From an uncultured Clostridia bacterium (GTDB taxonomy: Bacteria; Bacillota; Clostridia; Lachnospirales; Bianqueaceae), in contig CANOUM010000108.1 of NCBI GenBank assembly GCA_947570515.1, positions 1-6,078 of the forward strand: a DNA stretch of 6,078 nt, read 5' to 3'. Each line of letters starts with the position of its first letter. Position 1 is the stretch's first letter. The translations under genes and the position numbers were made by a program. The notes beneath the pieces are model-generated. The model was given only the letters and a program-made list of their open reading frames with translations. It was not told where the DNA came from and made no database searches. Positions 5,418 to 6,078 of this stretch are shown here, in pieces.

Positions 5418-6078
5418 GGCTTTTTGATTAAACCCCGCTCGCTGAGTTCGTAGATCGTATCAGCAACCTCGTCGATATATTTCCGGTCATGGGAGATACT
5501 GATAATACAGCCCTGAAAGGCTTTAAGCACTTCGCGGATGACGGGGTTGGAGAGCGGAGAGAAGTTGCGGGTTGGTTCATCAAGCAACAGTACATTCGCT
5601 TTTGATACAATCATTTTAAGCAGCAGAATTTTAGCTTTTTGTCCACCGGAGAGCTCACGTATAGGATGAAACATTTCATCGGGGGTGTATCGCATGCTTC
5701 CCAGATGAGTGCGGATCTGCGTGAGCTCTTCTTTATCTCCGGTAACAGCCAGCCATTCTAAGGGGGAAAGAGAGAGATCCAGCTGTTCTTCATAATTCTG
5801 CGGCATATAGCAAACCTTTAGGTCAGTGCGTGGCAGTAAGGAGGCTGCAATCTGCTTCATGAGCGTAGATTTGCCGCAGCCATTGCGGCCGACAATGCAG
5901 ATTTTTTCCTGTCCCATGACGCGCAGAGACAGAGCGGGGGCAAGCGTCCGGTTTTCCACCGTAAGGTGGTCTAAAGAGAAATCAAGGACGCATTTACCGA
6001 CGGGCAGCATAATGTCGGGAGAAAAGGAAATCATAATGGCCAGTTCAGTATGAGGAACCTGTGTACGGTTCTCATGTT
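5414..6078 (-). CDS. ABC-F family ATPase, C-terminal part (5' end outside window)
   Basis: The minus-strand frame is open from the right edge to TAA at 5414-5416. ATG 6034 is only an internal Met: the frame continues upstream, reading like an inter-domain linker (HTELAIMISF), with no ribosome-binding site. The visible part is a second nucleotide-binding domain: Walker A GRNGCGKST (about 5864-5890), signature LSGGQKAK (about 5635-5658), Walker B VLLLDEPT (about 5572-5595) and the H-switch SISHDR (about 5485-5502). No membrane segments are present, as expected for ABC-F proteins, which act on the ribosome E site in translation or antibiotic protection rather than as transporters. After Walker B the sequence is RNFSPLSNPVIRE instead of the common NHLD. 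Resistance or housekeeping function cannot be told from this half. It is unlikely to power either importer in this window, since those need stand-alone transport ATPases. Confidence 0.85.
   Translation of the reverse strand, partial: HENRTQVPHTELAIMISFSPDIMLPVGKCVLDFSLDHLTVENRTLAPALSLRVMGQEKICIVGRNGCGKSTLMKQIAASLLPRTDLKVCYMPQNYEEQLDLSLSPLEWLAVTGDKEELTQIRTHLGSMRYTPDEMFHPIRELSGGQKAKILLLKMIVSKANVLLLDEPTRNFSPLSNPVIREVLKAFQGCIISISHDRKYIDEVADTIYELSERGLIKKP

Noticed and set aside
5428..6053. Short frames on both strands within the ABC-F region (5428-5610 minus, 5826-6053 plus)
   Set aside because: They are alternate-frame shadows of the ABC-F gene, whose Walker A, signature, Walker B and H-switch motifs fix the real frame.

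Overview
The window looks like chromosomal DNA from a low-to-medium GC Gram-positive bacterium, most likely a gut-type Clostridia (Lachnospiraceae or Oscillospiraceae). The reasons are strong AGGAGG ribosome-binding sites before nearly every gene, a lipoprotein solute-binding protein with LplB/YtcP-type permeases, a RibU riboflavin transporter under an FMN riboswitch, and a clostridial-looking ABC-F ATPase. The assignment rests on gene style only.

Positions 1-3057 hold the end of an oligosaccharide ABC importer operon on the plus strand: the 3' end of one permease, a complete second permease, and a complete solute-binding lipoprotein. No ATPase is present. A long hairpin (1179-1225) lies in the only sizeable gap of this operon, just before the binding-protein gene. 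A clear intrinsic terminator (3025-3057) closes the operon.

Positions 3079-4523 hold three tightly packed small plus-strand genes: a flavodoxin-domain protein (TTG start), a 4HBT hotdog acyl-CoA thioesterase, and a DNA-deoxyinosine (hypoxanthine) glycosylase of the uracil-DNA glycosylase superfamily. They are spaced like an operon. There is no room for a promoter between the preceding terminator and the first ribosome-binding site.

Positions 4502-5417 form the riboflavin uptake unit: one or two overlapping promoter candidates, a complete and compact FMN riboswitch aptamer, a terminator-like hairpin nested inside a second stem that covers part of the Shine-Dalgarno sequence, and ribU. When FMN is plentiful the riboswitch should shut off riboflavin import. 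RibU would work with an EcfA/A'/T module encoded elsewhere.

Positions 5414-6078, on the minus strand, hold the C-terminal half of an ABC-F ATPase that runs off the right edge. Its stop codon overlaps the ribU stop codon tail to tail.

I see no tRNA, rRNA, CRISPR array, insertion sequence or phage gene. Nothing here is convincingly an undescribed system. The points most worth following are the ribU leader architecture, the hairpin before the binding-protein gene, and the atypical post-Walker B sequence of the ABC-F protein.
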